Source of the DNA: Rikenellaceae bacterium
GTDB lineage: Bacteria > Bacteroidota > Bacteroidia > Bacteroidales > Rikenellaceae
Reading direction: 5' to 3'
DNA: 64,000 nucleotides
NCBI GenBank assembly: GCA_017442365.1
Contig: JAFRZW010000002.1
Coordinates: forward strand, 124,001 to 188,000
Shown here: piece by piece, positions 42,515 through 52,886 of the stretch
How positions within the stretch are numbered: the first letter of the stretch is position 1
Layout of the letters: the number at the start of each line of letters is the position of its first letter
Translations under genes and position numbers: made by a program
The notes under the pieces: generated by a model
Seen by the model: only the letters and a program-made list of their open reading frames with translations
What the model was told of the DNA's origin: nothing
Databases searched by the model: none

Positions 42515-42991
42515 ATGAGAAAAGCAAAGCCTAAGAAGCGAATTCTACTTCCGGATCCCAAGTTCTCGGACGTACTTGTTACAAGGTTTGTGAACAACCT
42601 TATGTTGGACGGAAAGAAGAGTATTGCCTATTCGATTTTCTACGATGCGTTGGATATCGTTGGCGAGAAGATGAAGGATGCTGACAAATCTCCCCTCGAA
42701 ATTTGGAAGCAGGCACTTGAAAACATCACCCCGCAGGTCGAGGTTAAGTCGAAGCGTATCGGTGGTGCTACCTTCCAGGTTCCCACCGAGGTGAGAGCGG
42801 AGCGCAAGATTTCGATTTCGATGAAAAACCTTGTCCTTTATTCTCGTAAGCGCGCCGGTAAGTCGATGGCAGAGAAACTCTCAGGAGAGATAATGGCAGC
42901 ATACAACCAGGAGGGTGCTGCATTCAAGCGTAAGGAGGAGATGCACCGTATGGCTGAGGCCAACAAGGCATTCGCACACTTCAGATTTTAA
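42515..42991 (+). CDS. rpsG: 30S ribosomal protein S7
   Basis: A 158-residue primary 16S rRNA-binding protein of the 30S head. The S7 signature is at the N-terminus ([40 protein letters not shown]), with the beta-hairpin region [16 protein letters not shown] near the E-site. The C-terminus [15 protein letters not shown] is standard. fusA follows by 16 bp. Confidence 0.98.
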   Translation: MRKAKPKKRILLPDPKFSDVLVTRFVNNLMLDGKKSIAYSIFYDALDIVGEKMKDADKSPLEIWKQALENITPQVEVKSKRIGGATFQVPTEVRAERKISISMKNLVLYSRKRAGKSMAEKLSGEIMAAYNQEGAAFKRKEEMHRMAEANKAFAHFRF

Positions 42992-43007
42992 TTAGAGGAT
43001 TACGAAG

Positions 43008-45122
43008 ATGGCAGCAAGAGATTTAACATACACTCGTAATATCGGTATTATGGCTCACATCGATGCCGGTAAGACTACTACTTCGGAGCGTATCCTCTTC
43101 TACACTGGTAAGACCCATAAGATCGGCGAGACCCACGAGGGTGCAGCTACTATGGACTGGATGGCACAGGAGCAGGAGCGTGGTATTACCATCACCTCGG
43201 CAGCTACTACCGCTTTCTGGAACTACAAGGGTCATCAGTATCAGATCAACCTGATCGACACCCCGGGACACGTTGACTTTACCGTTGAGGTAGAGCGTTC
43301 GTTGCGCGTTCTGGACGGTGCCGTTGCTACGTTCTGCGCAGTAGGTGGCGTTGAGCCCCAGTCGGAGACCGTATGGCGTCAGGCTGATAAGTATAACGTT
43401 CCCCGTATCGGTTACGTTAACAAGATGGACCGTACCGGTGCAGACTTCTATGCAGTTTGCGCTCAGATCAAGGAGCACTTCGGTACGACCGCTCTGCCCG
43501 TAGTTTTGCCTATCGGTGTAGAGGATAAGTTCGAGGGTCTGATTGACCTTATATATAATAAGGCAGTCTATTACTTCGACGACAAGACCGTTCGCGACAA
43601 CTTTGAGTTGCGCGAGATCCCCGAAAATATGAAGGCTGAGGCTGAGGAGTGGCGCAACAAGTTGATCGAGGAGGTTGCTTCGGTTGACGACGCTCTGATG
43701 GAGAAGTTCTTCGAGGATCCCGATTCGATCACTCCCGAGGAGTTGATCGCGGCAATCCGCAAGGCAACGATGCAGATGCAGGTTGTTCCTATGTTGTGCG
43801 GCTCGTCGTTCCACAACAAGGGCGTACAGCACCTGCTCGACGCAGTTATGGCTTACCTGCCCTCGCCGCTGGACGTTCCCGCAATCGAGGGTGTGAACCC
43901 CAAGACCGAGGAGCCCGAGGTGCGTAATGCAACTGAGGCTGATCCTTTCTGCGGTTTGGCATTTAAGATCGCTACCGACCCCTTCGTAGGTCGCTTGGCA
44001 TTCGTTCGCGTATATTCGGGTAAGCTCGATGCAGGTTCGTATGTTTACAATGCACGTAGCGGCAAGCGTGAGCGTATCAGCCGTATCTACCAGATGCACG
44101 CTAACAAGCAGAATCCTCTCGAAACCGTAGGTGCAGGTGATATCTGCGCAGCAGTAGGTTTCAAGGAGATCCGCACCGGTGATACTCTGTGCGCTGAGGG
44201 TTCGCCCATCGTATTGGAGCAGATGACCTTCCCCGAGCCGGTTATCGGTTTGGCAGTTGAGCCTAAGACTCAGAAGGACCTCGATAAGCTGGGTATCGCT
44301 CTGGGTAAGCTGGCTGAGGAGGATCCCACCTTCACCGTTAAGACCGACGAGGATAGCGGTCAGACTATCATCAGCGGTATGGGTGAGCTCCACTTGGATA
44401 TCATCGTTGACCGTTTGAAACGTGAGTTCGGCGTAGAGATCAACCAGGGTGCACCCCAGGTTAACTACAAGGAGGCTCTTACTCAGACCGTTCAGCACCG
44501 TGAGGTATTCAAGAAGCAGACCGGTGGTCGTGGTAAGTTCGCAGATATTATCTTCGAGATCGGTCCCGCATCGGAGGGTAAGATCGGTCTGGAATTCGTT
44601 GACGAGGTTAAGGGTGGTAACATTCCTAAGGAGTTTATCCCCGCAGTTCAGAAGGGCTTCGAGTCGGCTATGGCTAACGGTGCTTTGGCAGGTTACACTA
44701 TGGATTCGATGAAGATTACCTTGAAGGACGGTTCGTTCCACCCCGTTGACTCGGATCAGTTGTCGTTTGAGATCGCTGCACGTAACGGTTTCCGTGTTGC
44801 AGCACCCAAGGCAGGTTCGGTGATTATGGAGCCCATTATGTCGGTTGAGGTTGTAACCCCCGAGGAGAATATGGGTGATATCATCGGCGACTTGAACAAG
44901 CGTCGTGGTCAGATTCAGGGTATGGAGCAGAAGGGTACTGCACGTGTGGTTAAGGCTAAGGTTCCCCTGTCGGAGATGTTTGGTTATGTAACCGTACTGC
45001 GTACTATCTCGTCGGGTCGTGCAACTTCGTCGATGGAGTTCTCGCACTTCGAGGAGGTACCCGCTAACCTCGCAAAGGATATTATCGAGAAAGCAAGTGG
45101 CAAACGTAAGGATTTAGAATAA
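43008..45122 (+). CDS. fusA: Translation elongation factor G
   Basis: GTPase that drives translocation and, with RRF, ribosome recycling. The 704-residue protein has G1 AHIDAGKTT (16-24), the switch-2 [18 protein letters not shown] and SSFHNKGVQ motifs. Domains II-V are present, with domain [25 protein letters not shown] and the conserved FAD-type loop replaced by KFADIIFEI. It sits in the normal rpsL-rpsG-fusA order and is followed 9 bp later by rpsJ, joining the str and S10 operons. Confidence 0.98.
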   Translation: MAARDLTYTRNIGIMAHIDAGKTTTSERILFYTGKTHKIGETHEGAATMDWMAQEQERGITITSAATTAFWNYKGHQYQINLIDTPGHVDFTVEVERSLRVLDGAVATFCAVGGVEPQSETVWRQADKYNVPRIGYVNKMDRTGADFYAVCAQIKEHFGTTALPVVLPIGVEDKFEGLIDLIYNKAVYYFDDKTVRDNFELREIPENMKAEAEEWRNKLIEEVASVDDALMEKFFEDPDSITPEELIAAIRKATMQMQVVPMLCGSSFHNKGVQHLLDAVMAYLPSPLDVPAIEGVNPKTEEPEVRNATEADPFCGLAFKIATDPFVGRLAFVRVYSGKLDAGSYVYNARSGKRERISRIYQMHANKQNPLETVGAGDICAAVGFKEIRTGDTLCAEGSPIVLEQMTFPEPVIGLAVEPKTQKDLDKLGIALGKLAEEDPTFTVKTDEDSGQTIISGMGELHLDIIVDRLKREFGVEINQGAPQVNYKEALTQTVQHREVFKKQTGGRGKFADIIFEIGPASEGKIGLEFVDEVKGGNIPKEFIPAVQKGFESAMANGALAGYTMDSMKITLKDGSFHPVDSDQLSFEIAARNGFRVAAPKAGSVIMEPIMSVEVVTPEENMGDIIGDLNKRRGQIQGMEQKGTARVVKAKVPLSEMFGYVTVLRTISSGRATSSMEFSHFEEVPANLAKDIIEKASGKRKDLE

Positions 45123-45131
45123 GAATTAGAT

Positions 45132-45437
45132 ATGAGCCAGAAAATTAGAATCAAATTGAAGTCGTTCGACCATAACTTGGTTGATAAGTCGGCTGAGAAG
45201 ATCGTAAAGACGGTAAAGAGCACCGGCGCAGTAGTTAGCGGTCCTATTCCCCTGCCTACTCACAAGAAGATCTTCACCGTAAACCGCTCGACCTTCGTAA
45301 ATAAGAAGGCACGTGAGCAGTTCCAGCTCTCGACCTTCAAGCGCATCTTGGACATTTATAGCTCGACTCCCAAGACTATCGATGCACTGATGAAGCTTGA
45401 ATTGCCTTCGGGTGTAGAGGTTGAGATCAAGGTCTGA
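45132..45437 (+). CDS. rpsJ: 30S ribosomal protein S10
   Basis: This 101-residue protein carries the S10 signature [20 protein letters not shown] and the loop that reaches into the 30S head. S10 is also the NusE partner in antitermination. It is close-coupled to fusA (9 bp), but a 437-bp non-coding spacer separates it from rplC, which is atypical for an S10 operon. Confidence 0.98.
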   Translation: MSQKIRIKLKSFDHNLVDKSAEKIVKTVKSTGAVVSGPIPLPTHKKIFTVNRSTFVNKKAREQFQLSTFKRILDIYSSTPKTIDALMKLELPSGVEVEIKV

Positions 45438-45874
45438 TCGACACTCAAATAACGTGAGGCAAAAATGTGCCGAGCAGGTGGACAACCACCGTCAAAGGTG
45501 GTTGTCCAACACTCGACACGCGCCAAAACAACAGGGTGCGGAGCTTATTTGAGAGGTCCCAAAACAGAGGGGGCGGCGAGAGTAAGTAAGTACCAACAGG
45601 GTGCGGAGCTTAGGGGTGGCGGCGAATAGAGTAAGTCGGAACACTTGAAAGAGTAACCACCGCGAAAGTCGAAACAGAATAGGGCAAATGTGAATAAGGG
45701 CAGGCGCCGAAATGGAGTAGGGCTTATATGTAGCGAAGTTCGAATGAAAAGAATGGAACTGATATAGAAAGCAGAGATCGAAAGAGAATGCATATATATA
45801 ATATATAGGTATCGCGCACCAAACAAAAACGAAAAACAAACACACTTATACAAAACAAACGTAATTAGACAAAA
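45438..45874 (+). other. Long structured spacer between rpsJ and rplC
   Basis: No plausible gene. It holds a perfect 12-bp hairpin (45479-45490 with 45497-45508, 6-nt loop) without a T-run. There are two tandem copies of a unit starting CAACAGGGTGCGGAGCTTA (45529-45547 and 45594-45612) that continue to a shared GGCGGCGA...AGTAAGT end. The AT-rich motif CATATATATAATATATAGGT follows at 45791-45810. The last 60 bp are A/C-rich and lead to rplC. No TAnnTTTG element was found. Confidence 0.6.
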
Positions 45875-46489
45875 ATGTCAGGACTTATTGGAAAAAAAAT
45901 CGGAATGACTTCCGTTTTCAGTGCCGAGGGTAAGAACATACCATGCACTGTTATCGAGGCTGGTCCGTGTGTAGTTACGCAAATCAAGACTGTCGAGAGC
46001 GATGGCTATGAGGCAGTTCAGGTTGCCTATGACGACAAGAGTGAAAAGCACACCAGCAGCAGTTTGTTAGGACACTTCAAGAAGGCCGGTGTAACTCCCA
46101 AGCGTAAGCTTGTTGAGTTCAAGGGTCTTGGTGAGGTGAATCTGGGCGATACTCTGACCGTTGAGAAGTTCGCTGAGGGCGACTGGGTAGACGTAACGGG
46201 TATCTCGAAAGGTAAGGGCTTCCAGGGCGTTGTTAAGCGCCACGGTTTCGCCGGTGTAGGTGGCCAGACTCACGGTCAGCACAACCGTCAGCGTAAGCCG
46301 GGTTCGCTGGGTGCATCGTCGTATCCCTCGCGCGTCTTCAAGGGCAAGCGTCTGCCGGGCCGCACAGGTGGTGATCAGGTTAAGGTTACCAACCTGAAAG
46401 TATTCAAGGTAATTCCCGAGAGCAATCTGATCCTCGTTAAGGGTTCGGTTCCGGGTGCAAAGGGTTCGTACTTAGTAATTGAGAATTAA
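45875..46489 (+). CDS. rplC: 50S ribosomal protein L3
   Basis: A 204-residue protein that starts [20 protein letters not shown] and carries the extended loop [19 protein letters not shown] near the peptidyl-transferase centre, including the Gln that is methylated by PrmB in other bacteria. [19 protein letters not shown] follows. It leads the rplC-rplD-rplW-rplB run after the long spacer, with only 2 bp before rplD. Confidence 0.98.
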   Translation: MSGLIGKKIGMTSVFSAEGKNIPCTVIEAGPCVVTQIKTVESDGYEAVQVAYDDKSEKHTSSSLLGHFKKAGVTPKRKLVEFKGLGEVNLGDTLTVEKFAEGDWVDVTGISKGKGFQGVVKRHGFAGVGGQTHGQHNRQRKPGSLGASSYPSRVFKGKRLPGRTGGDQVKVTNLKVFKVIPESNLILVKGSVPGAKGSYLVIEN

Positions 46490-46491
46490 AG

Positions 46492-47118
46492 ATGGAATTA
46501 GCGGTATATAACACCTTAGGTAAGGAAACAGGTAAGAAAGTAGTTCTTTCGGACGCTGTATTCGGTGTGGAGGCTAACGACCACGCTATTTATCTCGACG
46601 TAAAGCAGTACTTGGCTAACCAGCGCCAGGGTACTCACAAGTCGAAGCAGAAGAACGAAGTTGCAGGCTCGACCAAGAAGTTGAAGCGACAGAAGGGTAC
46701 CGGTGGCGCACGTGCAGGTAGCATCAAGTCGCCTCTGTTCCCGGGTGGTGGTCGCGTATTTGGTCCCGTACCTCGCGATTACAGCTTCAAGCTGAACAAG
46801 AAGCTCAAGCAGTTGGCTCGCCGTAGCGCACTGACCTACAAGGCTCAGGACAACGCTATCACCGTAGTCGAGGACTTCGTAATGGAGGCACCCAAGACTA
46901 AGAAGGCAATCGAGCTGACCAAGAACCTGAACGTAGCAGAGAAGAAGGTATTGTTGGTAGTAACCGAGTCGAACCTGAACGTTTCGCTCTCGTGCCGCAA
47001 CCTTCCCAACGTAAAGGTTATCAACGCAGCAAGCCTGAACACCTACGACGTGATGAACGCATCGGCCGTAGTAATGTTCGAGGGCGCAGTAAACGCAATC
47101 AATGAAATGTTAGCTTAA
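46492..47118 (+). CDS. rplD: 50S ribosomal protein L4
   Basis: This 208-residue protein lines the exit tunnel. Its long loop [20 protein letters not shown] and [20 protein letters not shown] match L4. In E. coli L4 autoregulates the S10 operon through the leader; here the long spacer before rplC would be the place to look for such control, but no homologous leader is visible. rplW starts 12 bp later. Confidence 0.98.
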   Translation: MELAVYNTLGKETGKKVVLSDAVFGVEANDHAIYLDVKQYLANQRQGTHKSKQKNEVAGSTKKLKRQKGTGGARAGSIKSPLFPGGGRVFGPVPRDYSFKLNKKLKQLARRSALTYKAQDNAITVVEDFVMEAPKTKKAIELTKNLNVAEKKVLLVVTESNLNVSLSCRNLPNVKVINAASLNTYDVMNASAVVMFEGAVNAINEMLA

Positions 47119-47130
47119 AACATTGAGGAA

Positions 47131-47421
47131 ATGGAAGTAATTATTAAGCCTATTTTGACCGAGAAGATGACGATTCAGGGCGAGAAGCTGAATCGCTACG
47201 GTTTTATCGTCGATACGAGAGCTAACAAGCTGCAGATCCGTAACGCCGTAGAGCAGATGTACAACGTAGTTGTAACTGACGTAAACACGATCAACGTAAT
47301 GGGTAAGGCAAAGAGCCGCTACACCAAGGCTGGTCTGTTGGAAGGTCGTACAAACAATTTCAAGAAGGCTATCGTCACCTTGAAAGATGGAGATAAGATA
47401 GATTTTTACAGTAATATCTAA
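47131..47421 (+). CDS. rplW: 50S ribosomal protein L23
   Basis: A 96-residue exit-port protein and docking site for trigger factor and SRP. It shows [15 protein letters not shown] at the start and [20 protein letters not shown], the usual L23 core, with a C-terminal strand [13 protein letters not shown]. Spaced 5 bp from rplB. Confidence 0.97.
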   Translation: MEVIIKPILTEKMTIQGEKLNRYGFIVDTRANKLQIRNAVEQMYNVVVTDVNTINVMGKAKSRYTKAGLLEGRTNNFKKAIVTLKDGDKIDFYSNI

Positions 47422-47426
47422 GAGAG

Positions 47427-48248
47427 ATGGCAGTAAGAAAGTTTAAGCCGGTAACTCCCGGTACAAGACATAAGATTATCGGTACGTTCGATGAGATTAC
47501 TACATCGACACCGGAGAAGTCGTTGCTTCGTGCCAAGAAATCGACTGGCGGTCGTAACAACGAAGGTAAGATGACTATGCGCTATATGGGCGGTGGTCAT
47601 AAGCAGATGTATCGACTGGTTGATTTCAAGCGCGCAAAGGACGGTGTAGCTGCCGTAGTGAAGACTATCGAGTACGATCCTAACCGTACGGCACGTATCG
47701 CACTGATCTGCTACGCAGACGGTGAGAAGAGCTATATCTTGGCACCCAACGGCCTGAAAGTAGGTCAGACCGTGATGAGCGGCGCAGGCGTAGCTCCTGA
47801 GGTTGGTAACACCCTGTTCCTGTCGGAGATTCCGCTGGGTACGGTGATCCACAATATTGAACTCTACCCCGGTCAGGGTGCCGCAATGGCACGTAGCGCC
47901 GGTGCCTATGCACAGCTTCTGGCTCGTGAGGGCAAATTCGCGATTATCAAGTTGCCTTCGGGCGAAACTCGTATGGTACTCGTTACCTGCCGTGCAACCG
48001 TAGGTGTTGTATCGAACGTCGATCACAACCTGGAAAGCCACGGTAAGGCAGGTCGCAAGCGTTGGTTGGGCCGCCGCCCGCACAACCGTGGTGTTGTAAT
48101 GAACCCCGTTGATCACCCGATGGGTGGTGGCGAAGGTCGTGCCTCGGGAGGTCATCCTCGTTCGCGTAAGGGTCTGTTGGCTAAGGGTTACAAGACACGC
48201 AACCCCAAGAAGACGACCTCGAAGTTTATTATTTCAAAGAAAAAATAA
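47427..48248 (+). CDS. rplB: 50S ribosomal protein L2
   Basis: A 273-residue 23S rRNA-binding protein near the peptidyl-transferase centre and inter-subunit bridge. It contains [39 protein letters not shown] and the functional loop [18 protein letters not shown] with the conserved His. The C-terminus is Lys-rich. Confidence 0.98.
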   Translation: MAVRKFKPVTPGTRHKIIGTFDEITTSTPEKSLLRAKKSTGGRNNEGKMTMRYMGGGHKQMYRLVDFKRAKDGVAAVVKTIEYDPNRTARIALICYADGEKSYILAPNGLKVGQTVMSGAGVAPEVGNTLFLSEIPLGTVIHNIELYPGQGAAMARSAGAYAQLLAREGKFAIIKLPSGETRMVLVTCRATVGVVSNVDHNLESHGKAGRKRWLGRRPHNRGVVMNPVDHPMGGGEGRASGGHPRSRKGLLAKGYKTRNPKKTTSKFIISKKK

Positions 48249-48264
48249 TTAAAAGAGTAACATA

Positions 48265-48534
48265 ATGAGCCGTTCATTAAAAAAAGGACCATTCATTGAC
48301 CCGAAGCTTGAAGCAAAGGTAATTGCACAGGCAGAGAGCAATAATAAGTCTGTTATCAAGACTTGGTCGCGCGCAAGTATGATTTCGCCTGACTTCGTAG
48401 GTCAGACGATCGCTGTCCACAACGGAAATAAGTTTATTCCGGTCTATGTAACTGAAAATATGGTGGGTCATAAGCTGGGCGAGTTCGCAGCAACCCGTAA
48501 TTTCCGTGGTCACGGTGGTAACAAGAAAAAATAA
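48265..48534 (+). CDS. rpsS: 30S ribosomal protein S19
   Basis: An 89-residue 30S-head protein. Its core [20 protein letters not shown] and [20 protein letters not shown] are diagnostic, with a basic tail HGGNKKK. rplV starts 7 bp later. Confidence 0.97.
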   Translation: MSRSLKKGPFIDPKLEAKVIAQAESNNKSVIKTWSRASMISPDFVGQTIAVHNGNKFIPVYVTENMVGHKLGEFAATRNFRGHGGNKKK

Positions 48535-48541
48535 GTAGAAT

Positions 48542-48949
48542 ATGGGTGCAAGAAAAAATTTAATGGCCGAGAAGTATAAGGCCGAGAAGAAGCAGAAAGC
48601 TATCGCTATTATGCGTGATTGCCCTACCTCGCCCCGCAAGATGCGTCTGGTAGCAGACATCGTTCGTGGCGTTGAGATCAATAAGGCTCTGGGTATCCTC
48701 CGCTACTCGAAGAAAGAGGCATCGATCCGTATGGAGAAGCTCTTGAAGTCGGCCATCGCAAACTGGGAGGCAAAGAACCCCAACGAGCGTTTGGAGGACA
48801 ACACCCTCTGCGTTAAGGAGGTATTCGTTGACTGCGGTCGTATGTTGAAGCGCGTTCAGCCCGCACCTCAGGGTCGTGCTCACCGCATTCGTAAGCGTTC
48901 GAACCACGTAACGCTGGTTGTTGATAAAATGGTAACTGAAAATAAGTAA
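48542..48949 (+). CDS. rplV: 50S ribosomal protein L22
   Basis: A 135-residue protein whose hairpin reaches the exit tunnel. RDCPTSPRKMRLVADIVRG and the C-terminal AHRIRKRSNHVTLVV are typical. The N-terminus is about 20 residues longer and more basic (MGARKNLMAEKYKAEKKQKA) than in E. coli. rpsC follows by 6 bp. Confidence 0.97.
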   Translation: MGARKNLMAEKYKAEKKQKAIAIMRDCPTSPRKMRLVADIVRGVEINKALGILRYSKKEASIRMEKLLKSAIANWEAKNPNERLEDNTLCVKEVFVDCGRMLKRVQPAPQGRAHRIRKRSNHVTLVVDKMVTENK

Positions 48950-48955
48950 AAGCAA

Positions 48956-49693
48956 ATGGGACAGAAAGTTAATCCGATAGCTAACCGCCTGGGTATCGTT
49001 CGCGGTTGGGATTCAAACTGGTTCGGCGGCAAGGACTTCTCGTCGCGTCTGGTTGAAGATGAGAAGATCCGTAAGTACTTGAACGCCCGTTTGGCTAAGG
49101 CAAGTATCTCGAAGATCATCATCGAGCGTACACTCAAACTCGTTACTGTAACCATCTCGACCGCTCGCCCCGGTATCATCATCGGTAAGGGTGGCCAAGA
49201 GGTTGATAAATTGAAGGAAGAGCTGAAGAAGCTCACCGGTAAGGACGTACAGATCAACATCTTCGAGATCAAGCGTCCCGAGGTTGATGCAGTGATCGTT
49301 GCAAACAACATCGCTCGTCAGTTGGAGGGCCGTATCTCGCACCGTCGCGCCGTTAAGACCGCAATCGCTTCGACGATGCGTATGGGCGCTGAGGGTATCA
49401 AGATCCAGATCTCGGGCCGTGTTGGTGGCGCCGAAATGGCTCGTAGCGAAACCTACAAGGAGGGCCGTATTCCTCTGCATACCTTCCGCGCTGACGTAGA
49501 CTACTGCCTGGCTGAGGCACTGACCAAGGTTGGTATCCTCGGTATCAAGGTATGGATCTGCACCGGCGAGGTATACAAGAAGCGTGATCTGTTCGAGATC
49601 GCAGGCGCAAGCGCTAATGCACCTCAGGGCGGTCAGTCGCAGCAGGGTCGCGGTAAGGGCGCTCCCCGCAAGAGAAGAAACAACAATAAGTAG
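48956..49693 (+). CDS. rpsC: 30S ribosomal protein S3
   Basis: A 245-residue protein with the N-terminal [20 protein letters not shown], a KH domain with [18 protein letters not shown], and the C-terminal S3 domain [20 protein letters not shown] at the mRNA entry tunnel. The tail is Gly/Gln/Arg-rich. rplP starts 28 bp later. Confidence 0.98.
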   Translation: MGQKVNPIANRLGIVRGWDSNWFGGKDFSSRLVEDEKIRKYLNARLAKASISKIIIERTLKLVTVTISTARPGIIIGKGGQEVDKLKEELKKLTGKDVQINIFEIKRPEVDAVIVANNIARQLEGRISHRRAVKTAIASTMRMGAEGIKIQISGRVGGAEMARSETYKEGRIPLHTFRADVDYCLAEALTKVGILGIKVWICTGEVYKKRDLFEIAGASANAPQGGQSQQGRGKGAPRKRRNNNK

Positions 49694-49721
49694 TATGGAC
49701 CTTTTAATGCGATAATAGAAA

Positions 49722-50150
49722 ATGTTACAGCCAAAAAAGACCAAATTTAGAAGAATGCAGAAAGGCCGTATGAAGGGCTTCGCACACCGCGGAAACCAGT
49801 TGGCATACGGATCGTTCGGCATCAAAGCACTGGAATCGACTTGGATCACCGGTCGCCAGATTGAAGCAGCCCGTCAGGCTATTGTACGTTATATGAAGCG
49901 TGAAGGTCAGGTGTGGATTCGTATCTTCCCCGATAAGCCGATCACCAAGAAACCCGCTGAGGTTCGAATGGGTAAAGGTAAGGGTTCGCCCGAAGGATTC
50001 GTGGCACCCGTTACTCCGGGCCGTATTCTCTTCGAGGCAGAGGGTGTACCCCTGGAAGTTGCACAGGAGGCACTTCGTTTGGGCGCACAGAAACTGCCTA
50101 TTACGGTTAAGTTTATTGTAAGACGTGATTACACCGAAAATTCAATCTAA
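49722..50150 (+). CDS. rplP: 50S ribosomal protein L16
   Basis: A 142-residue protein at the A-site tRNA elbow. [40 protein letters not shown] and [20 protein letters not shown] (with the Arg that is hydroxylated in E. coli L16) are present. rpmC is 3 bp downstream. Confidence 0.98.
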   Translation: MLQPKKTKFRRMQKGRMKGFAHRGNQLAYGSFGIKALESTWITGRQIEAARQAIVRYMKREGQVWIRIFPDKPITKKPAEVRMGKGKGSPEGFVAPVTPGRILFEAEGVPLEVAQEALRLGAQKLPITVKFIVRRDYTENSI

Positions 50151-50153
50151 GAA

Positions 50154-50348
50154 ATGAAAAGTGCTGAAATAAAGGAGCTCACGGTACAGGAACTGACCGA
50201 GCGCATCGAATCGGAGAAGGCTAACCTCGCTCAGATGAAGGTGCAGCACGCAGTGTCGCCCGTAGAGAACTCGTCGTTAATCAAAAAATCTCGCAGAGAT
50301 ATCGCGCGTATGCTGACAATTCTCGGCCAGAAGAACTCTAAATGTTAA
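50154..50348 (+). CDS. rpmC: 50S ribosomal protein L29
   Basis: A 64-residue two-helix protein near the tunnel exit: [20 protein letters not shown], then [19 protein letters not shown]. The rpsQ start codon follows its stop by 8 bp. Confidence 0.96.
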   Translation: MKSAEIKELTVQELTERIESEKANLAQMKVQHAVSPVENSSLIKKSRRDIARMLTILGQKNSKC

Positions 50349-50356
50349 TTACCACT

Positions 50357-50611
50357 ATGGAAAGAAATCTTAGAAAAGAGCGTATTGGCTTGGTTGTCAG
50401 CAACAAGATGGAGAAGACCATCGTGGTTGCCGTTGAGCGTAAGGTCAAGCATCCGATCTACGGTAAGTTTATGAACAAGACTACCAAGTTCGTAGCTGAG
50501 TGCTTGGACGAGACCGTAAAAGAGGGCGATACCGTTCGTATTATGGAGACTCGCCCCCTGAGCAAAACCAAGCGTTGGAGATTAGTACAAATCATTGAAA
50601 GAGCTAAGTAG
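50357..50611 (+). CDS. rpsQ: 30S ribosomal protein S17
   Basis: An 84-residue OB-fold protein: [40 protein letters not shown] and [21 protein letters not shown] used the ATG at 50357 ([11 protein letters not shown]). A longer frame to 50342 would overlap the end of rpmC and adds residues not seen in S17. Confidence 0.97.
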   Translation: MERNLRKERIGLVVSNKMEKTIVVAVERKVKHPIYGKFMNKTTKFVAECLDETVKEGDTVRIMETRPLSKTKRWRLVQIIERAK

Positions 50612-50613
50612 TT

Positions 50614-50979
50614 ATGATACAACAAGAAAGTAGACTTGTCGTAGCCGATAACAGCGGTGCAAAAGAGGTTCTCTGCATTCGCGTGCTTGGCGGCACCAAG
50701 CGTCGCTACGCATCGATCGGCGATAAAATCGTTGTAACCGTAAAGAGCGCTACCCCCTCGGGCGATGTCAAGAAGGGTACCGTATCGAAGGCGGTTGTCG
50801 TAAGAACTAAGAAGGAGATCAGACGTGCAAACGGTTCGTACATTCGTTTCGACGATAACGCCGTAGTGCTTCTGAACAACCAGGGCGAAATGAGAGGTAC
50901 TCGTATCTTCGGTCCCGTAGCACGTGAGTTGCGCGACCAGTATATGAAGATCATCTCGCTGGCTCCCGAAGTATTGTAA
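50614..50979 (+). CDS. rplN: 50S ribosomal protein L14
   Basis: A 121-residue five-stranded barrel at the subunit interface: [20 protein letters not shown], the [20 protein letters not shown] strand and the C-terminal [20 protein letters not shown]. It starts 2 bp after rpsQ. Confidence 0.98.
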   Translation: MIQQESRLVVADNSGAKEVLCIRVLGGTKRRYASIGDKIVVTVKSATPSGDVKKGTVSKAVVVRTKKEIRRANGSYIRFDDNAVVLLNNQGEMRGTRIFGPVARELRDQYMKIISLAPEVL

Positions 50980-51000
50980 TCGTTAAAAACACAGAAGACT

Positions 51001-51324
51001 ATGTCAACCAAATTGCATATTAAGAAAGGGGATATGGTTTACGTGAATGCCGGCAATAGCAAAGGGCAGTCAGGTAAAGTGTTGGAGGTGAACGTAGCGA
51101 AGCAGCGCGCCGTAGTAGAGGGCCTGAACATCGTGAAGAAGCACACTAAGCCCAACTCGCAGAATCCTCAGGGTGGTATCGTCGAGCAGGAGGCCGGCAT
51201 CCACATCTCGAACTTGCAGCCGATCGACGCAAAGACCGGTAAGGCTACCAAGGTAGGTCGCAAGCTCAACGAGAAAGGTAAATTAGTACGTTACGCTAAA
51301 AAGTCAGGGGAGGAGATCAAATAA
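51001..51324 (+). CDS. rplX: 50S ribosomal protein L24
   Basis: A 107-residue KOW-domain protein that initiates 50S assembly. [20 protein letters not shown] and the [20 protein letters not shown] segment are typical. Its TAA stop shares an A with the rplE ATG (TAATG), so translation is coupled. Confidence 0.97.
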   Translation: MSTKLHIKKGDMVYVNAGNSKGQSGKVLEVNVAKQRAVVEGLNIVKKHTKPNSQNPQGGIVEQEAGIHISNLQPIDAKTGKATKVGRKLNEKGKLVRYAKKSGEEIK

Positions 51325-51887
51325 TGGCAAATTACATTCCTACACTCAAGACTACCTATAAGGAGCAGATCAAGCCTGCTCTGATGAAGGAGTTCGGCTA
51401 CAAGAGCATTATGCAGGTACCCAAGTTGGAGAAGATCGTTATCAACCAGGGTATGGGCCAGGCAGTAGCTGATAAGAAGCTGATCGAGGTAGCTCAGGCC
51501 GAGCTGACCCAGATCACTGGCCAGAAGGCTGTTCAGACTCGTTCGCGTAAGGATATCTCGAACTTCAAACTGCGTAAGGGTATGCCCATCGGCGTTCGCG
51601 TAACGTTGCGCGCAGATCGTATGTACGAGTTCTTGGAGCGTCTGATCGCAGTTGCACTTCCCCGTATCCGCGATTTCAAGGGTATCAACGAGAAGTTCGA
51701 CGGCAAGGGTAACTACACCCTCGGCGTAACTGAGCAGATCATCTTCCCTGAGATCGATATCGACAAGATCACCAAGATCTTCGGTATGGAGATTACCTTC
51801 GTAACTTCGGCAAAGACCGACGAGGAGGCATACGCACTTCTCCGCGAGTTCGGCCTGCCGTTCAAAAACGCTAAAAAGAATCAATAA
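51324..51887 (+). CDS. rplE: 50S ribosomal protein L5
   Basis: A 187-residue 5S rRNA-binding protein: [40 protein letters not shown] and the C-terminal [20 protein letters not shown]. It begins by overlapping the rplX stop, and rpsN follows by 3 bp. Confidence 0.98.
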   Translation: MANYIPTLKTTYKEQIKPALMKEFGYKSIMQVPKLEKIVINQGMGQAVADKKLIEVAQAELTQITGQKAVQTRSRKDISNFKLRKGMPIGVRVTLRADRMYEFLERLIAVALPRIRDFKGINEKFDGKGNYTLGVTEQIIFPEIDIDKITKIFGMEITFVTSAKTDEEAYALLREFGLPFKNAKKNQ

Positions 51888-51890
51888 GCT

Positions 51891-52187
51891 ATGGCAAAGG
51901 AATCGATGAAAGCACGCGAGGTAAAGCGTGCGAAACTCGCAAAAAGATACCAGCACAAGCGCGATGAGGTAGCTGCACGTGTTAAGAGCGGCGAGATCAG
52001 CGAGATGGAGGCTTGGCAGGAGTTGGCTAAGTTGCCCCGCAACGCTAACCCCATTCGTCAGCACAACCGTTGCCAGCTGACCGGTCGTCCTAAGGGCTAT
52101 ATGCGTCAGTTCGGTATCAGCCGTATCCAGTTCCGTGAGATGGCCTCGCAGGGTCTGATCCCGGGCGTGAAGAAGGCAAGCTGGTAG
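51891..52187 (+). CDS. rpsN: 30S ribosomal protein S14 (zinc-independent type)
   Basis: A 98-residue S14 with a central linker and a single Cys in [20 protein letters not shown], not the four-Cys zinc knuckle, so it is the C-minus form that works without zinc. It ends the first block of the spc region; a 300-bp spacer with strong secondary structure follows before rpsH. Confidence 0.97.
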   Translation: MAKESMKAREVKRAKLAKRYQHKRDEVAARVKSGEISEMEAWQELAKLPRNANPIRQHNRCQLTGRPKGYMRQFGISRIQFREMASQGLIPGVKKASW

Positions 52188-52487
52188 CAGTAACTTCAAA
52201 CTGATTTTCGGGCCTCGACATCTTCATCTCACCCGCGATTTGGGCGTTCATTTGGGTGGAAATTGCCACTCGGACGGACGGACCGAGTCGGGGAGAGATG
52301 AAGAATGTTGGTCTGAAAATCACTTTTTTTGTAAAAAAGTTGCTGATTATTCGCAAGTTTTGATTAACTTTACGCGATTTTTTCGAGGATTACCGTCGCA
52401 AACACCACTTTCGAGGGGTGTTGGTGGCGGAAATTACTCGTGTAAATAACTAATTATCAACCAATTAATTTTTAATTTTTAATCGTT
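52188..52487 (+). other. Structured spacer between rpsN and rpsH
   Basis: No gene is visible. A long imperfect inverted repeat pairs 52203-52230 with 52295-52321, enclosing a hairpin ACTCGG...CCGAGT, and is followed at once by a run of T (52324-52330), like a large intrinsic terminator. About 35 bp later TAACTTTA (52365-52372) resembles a -7 element. A second imperfect hairpin spans 52384-52440. An AT-rich tract leads to rpsH. Together this suggests transcription stops and restarts here. Confidence 0.55.
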
Positions 52488-52886
52488 ATGACAGATCCTA
52501 TTGCGGATTTTCTCACGCGAATTAGAAACGCGGTGAAAGCCAACCACAAGGTGGTTGAAGCTCCCGGCTCAAAAATTAAGCAGGAGATCACTAAGATTCT
52601 CTATGAACAGGGCTACATCTTGGCTTACAAGTTCGACACTGACGAGCGTGGTTTCTCGACCATCAAGATCGCTTTGAAGTACAACGCGCAGACCAAGACC
52701 AACGCCATCAAAGATCTCAAACGTGTTAGCCGTCCCGGTCTGCGTCAGTACGCTTCGGTAGCAGAGATGCCCCGAGTATTGAACGGCTTGGGTATCGCTA
52801 TCCTCTCGACTTCGAAGGGCATTATGACCGACAAGAAGGCTCGTCAGGAGAACGTAGGCGGCGAAGTCCTCTGCTACATCTATTAA
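52488..52886 (+). CDS. rpsH: 30S ribosomal protein S8
   Basis: A 132-residue 16S rRNA central-domain binder: [40 protein letters not shown] and the C-terminal [24 protein letters not shown] region. In E. coli S8 represses the spc operon. Here S8 is isolated by spacers of 300 and 302 bp, upstream and downstream, which is unusual. Confidence 0.98.
   Translation: MTDPIADFLTRIRNAVKANHKVVEAPGSKIKQEITKILYEQGYILAYKFDTDERGFSTIKIALKYNAQTKTNAIKDLKRVSRPGLRQYASVAEMPRVLNGLGIAILSTSKGIMTDKKARQENVGGEVLCYIY

Noticed and set aside
43023-45047. A 674-residue open frame antisense to fusA (similar ones oppose leuS at 36860-38755, topA at 24893-26644 and yfhO at 16974-18320)
   Set aside because: They oppose secure genes, start without ribosome-binding context and have repetitive His/Arg/Gln/Leu composition. 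The GAG/TCG/GAC-rich codon use of the real genes simply leaves few stops on the other strand.
45492-45853. Two overlapping minus-strand frames in the rpsJ-rplC spacer, rich in Phe, Ser, Tyr and Leu
   Set aside because: Low-complexity composition, no upstream signals, antisense to an operon spacer; better explained by hairpin and AT-rich DNA.
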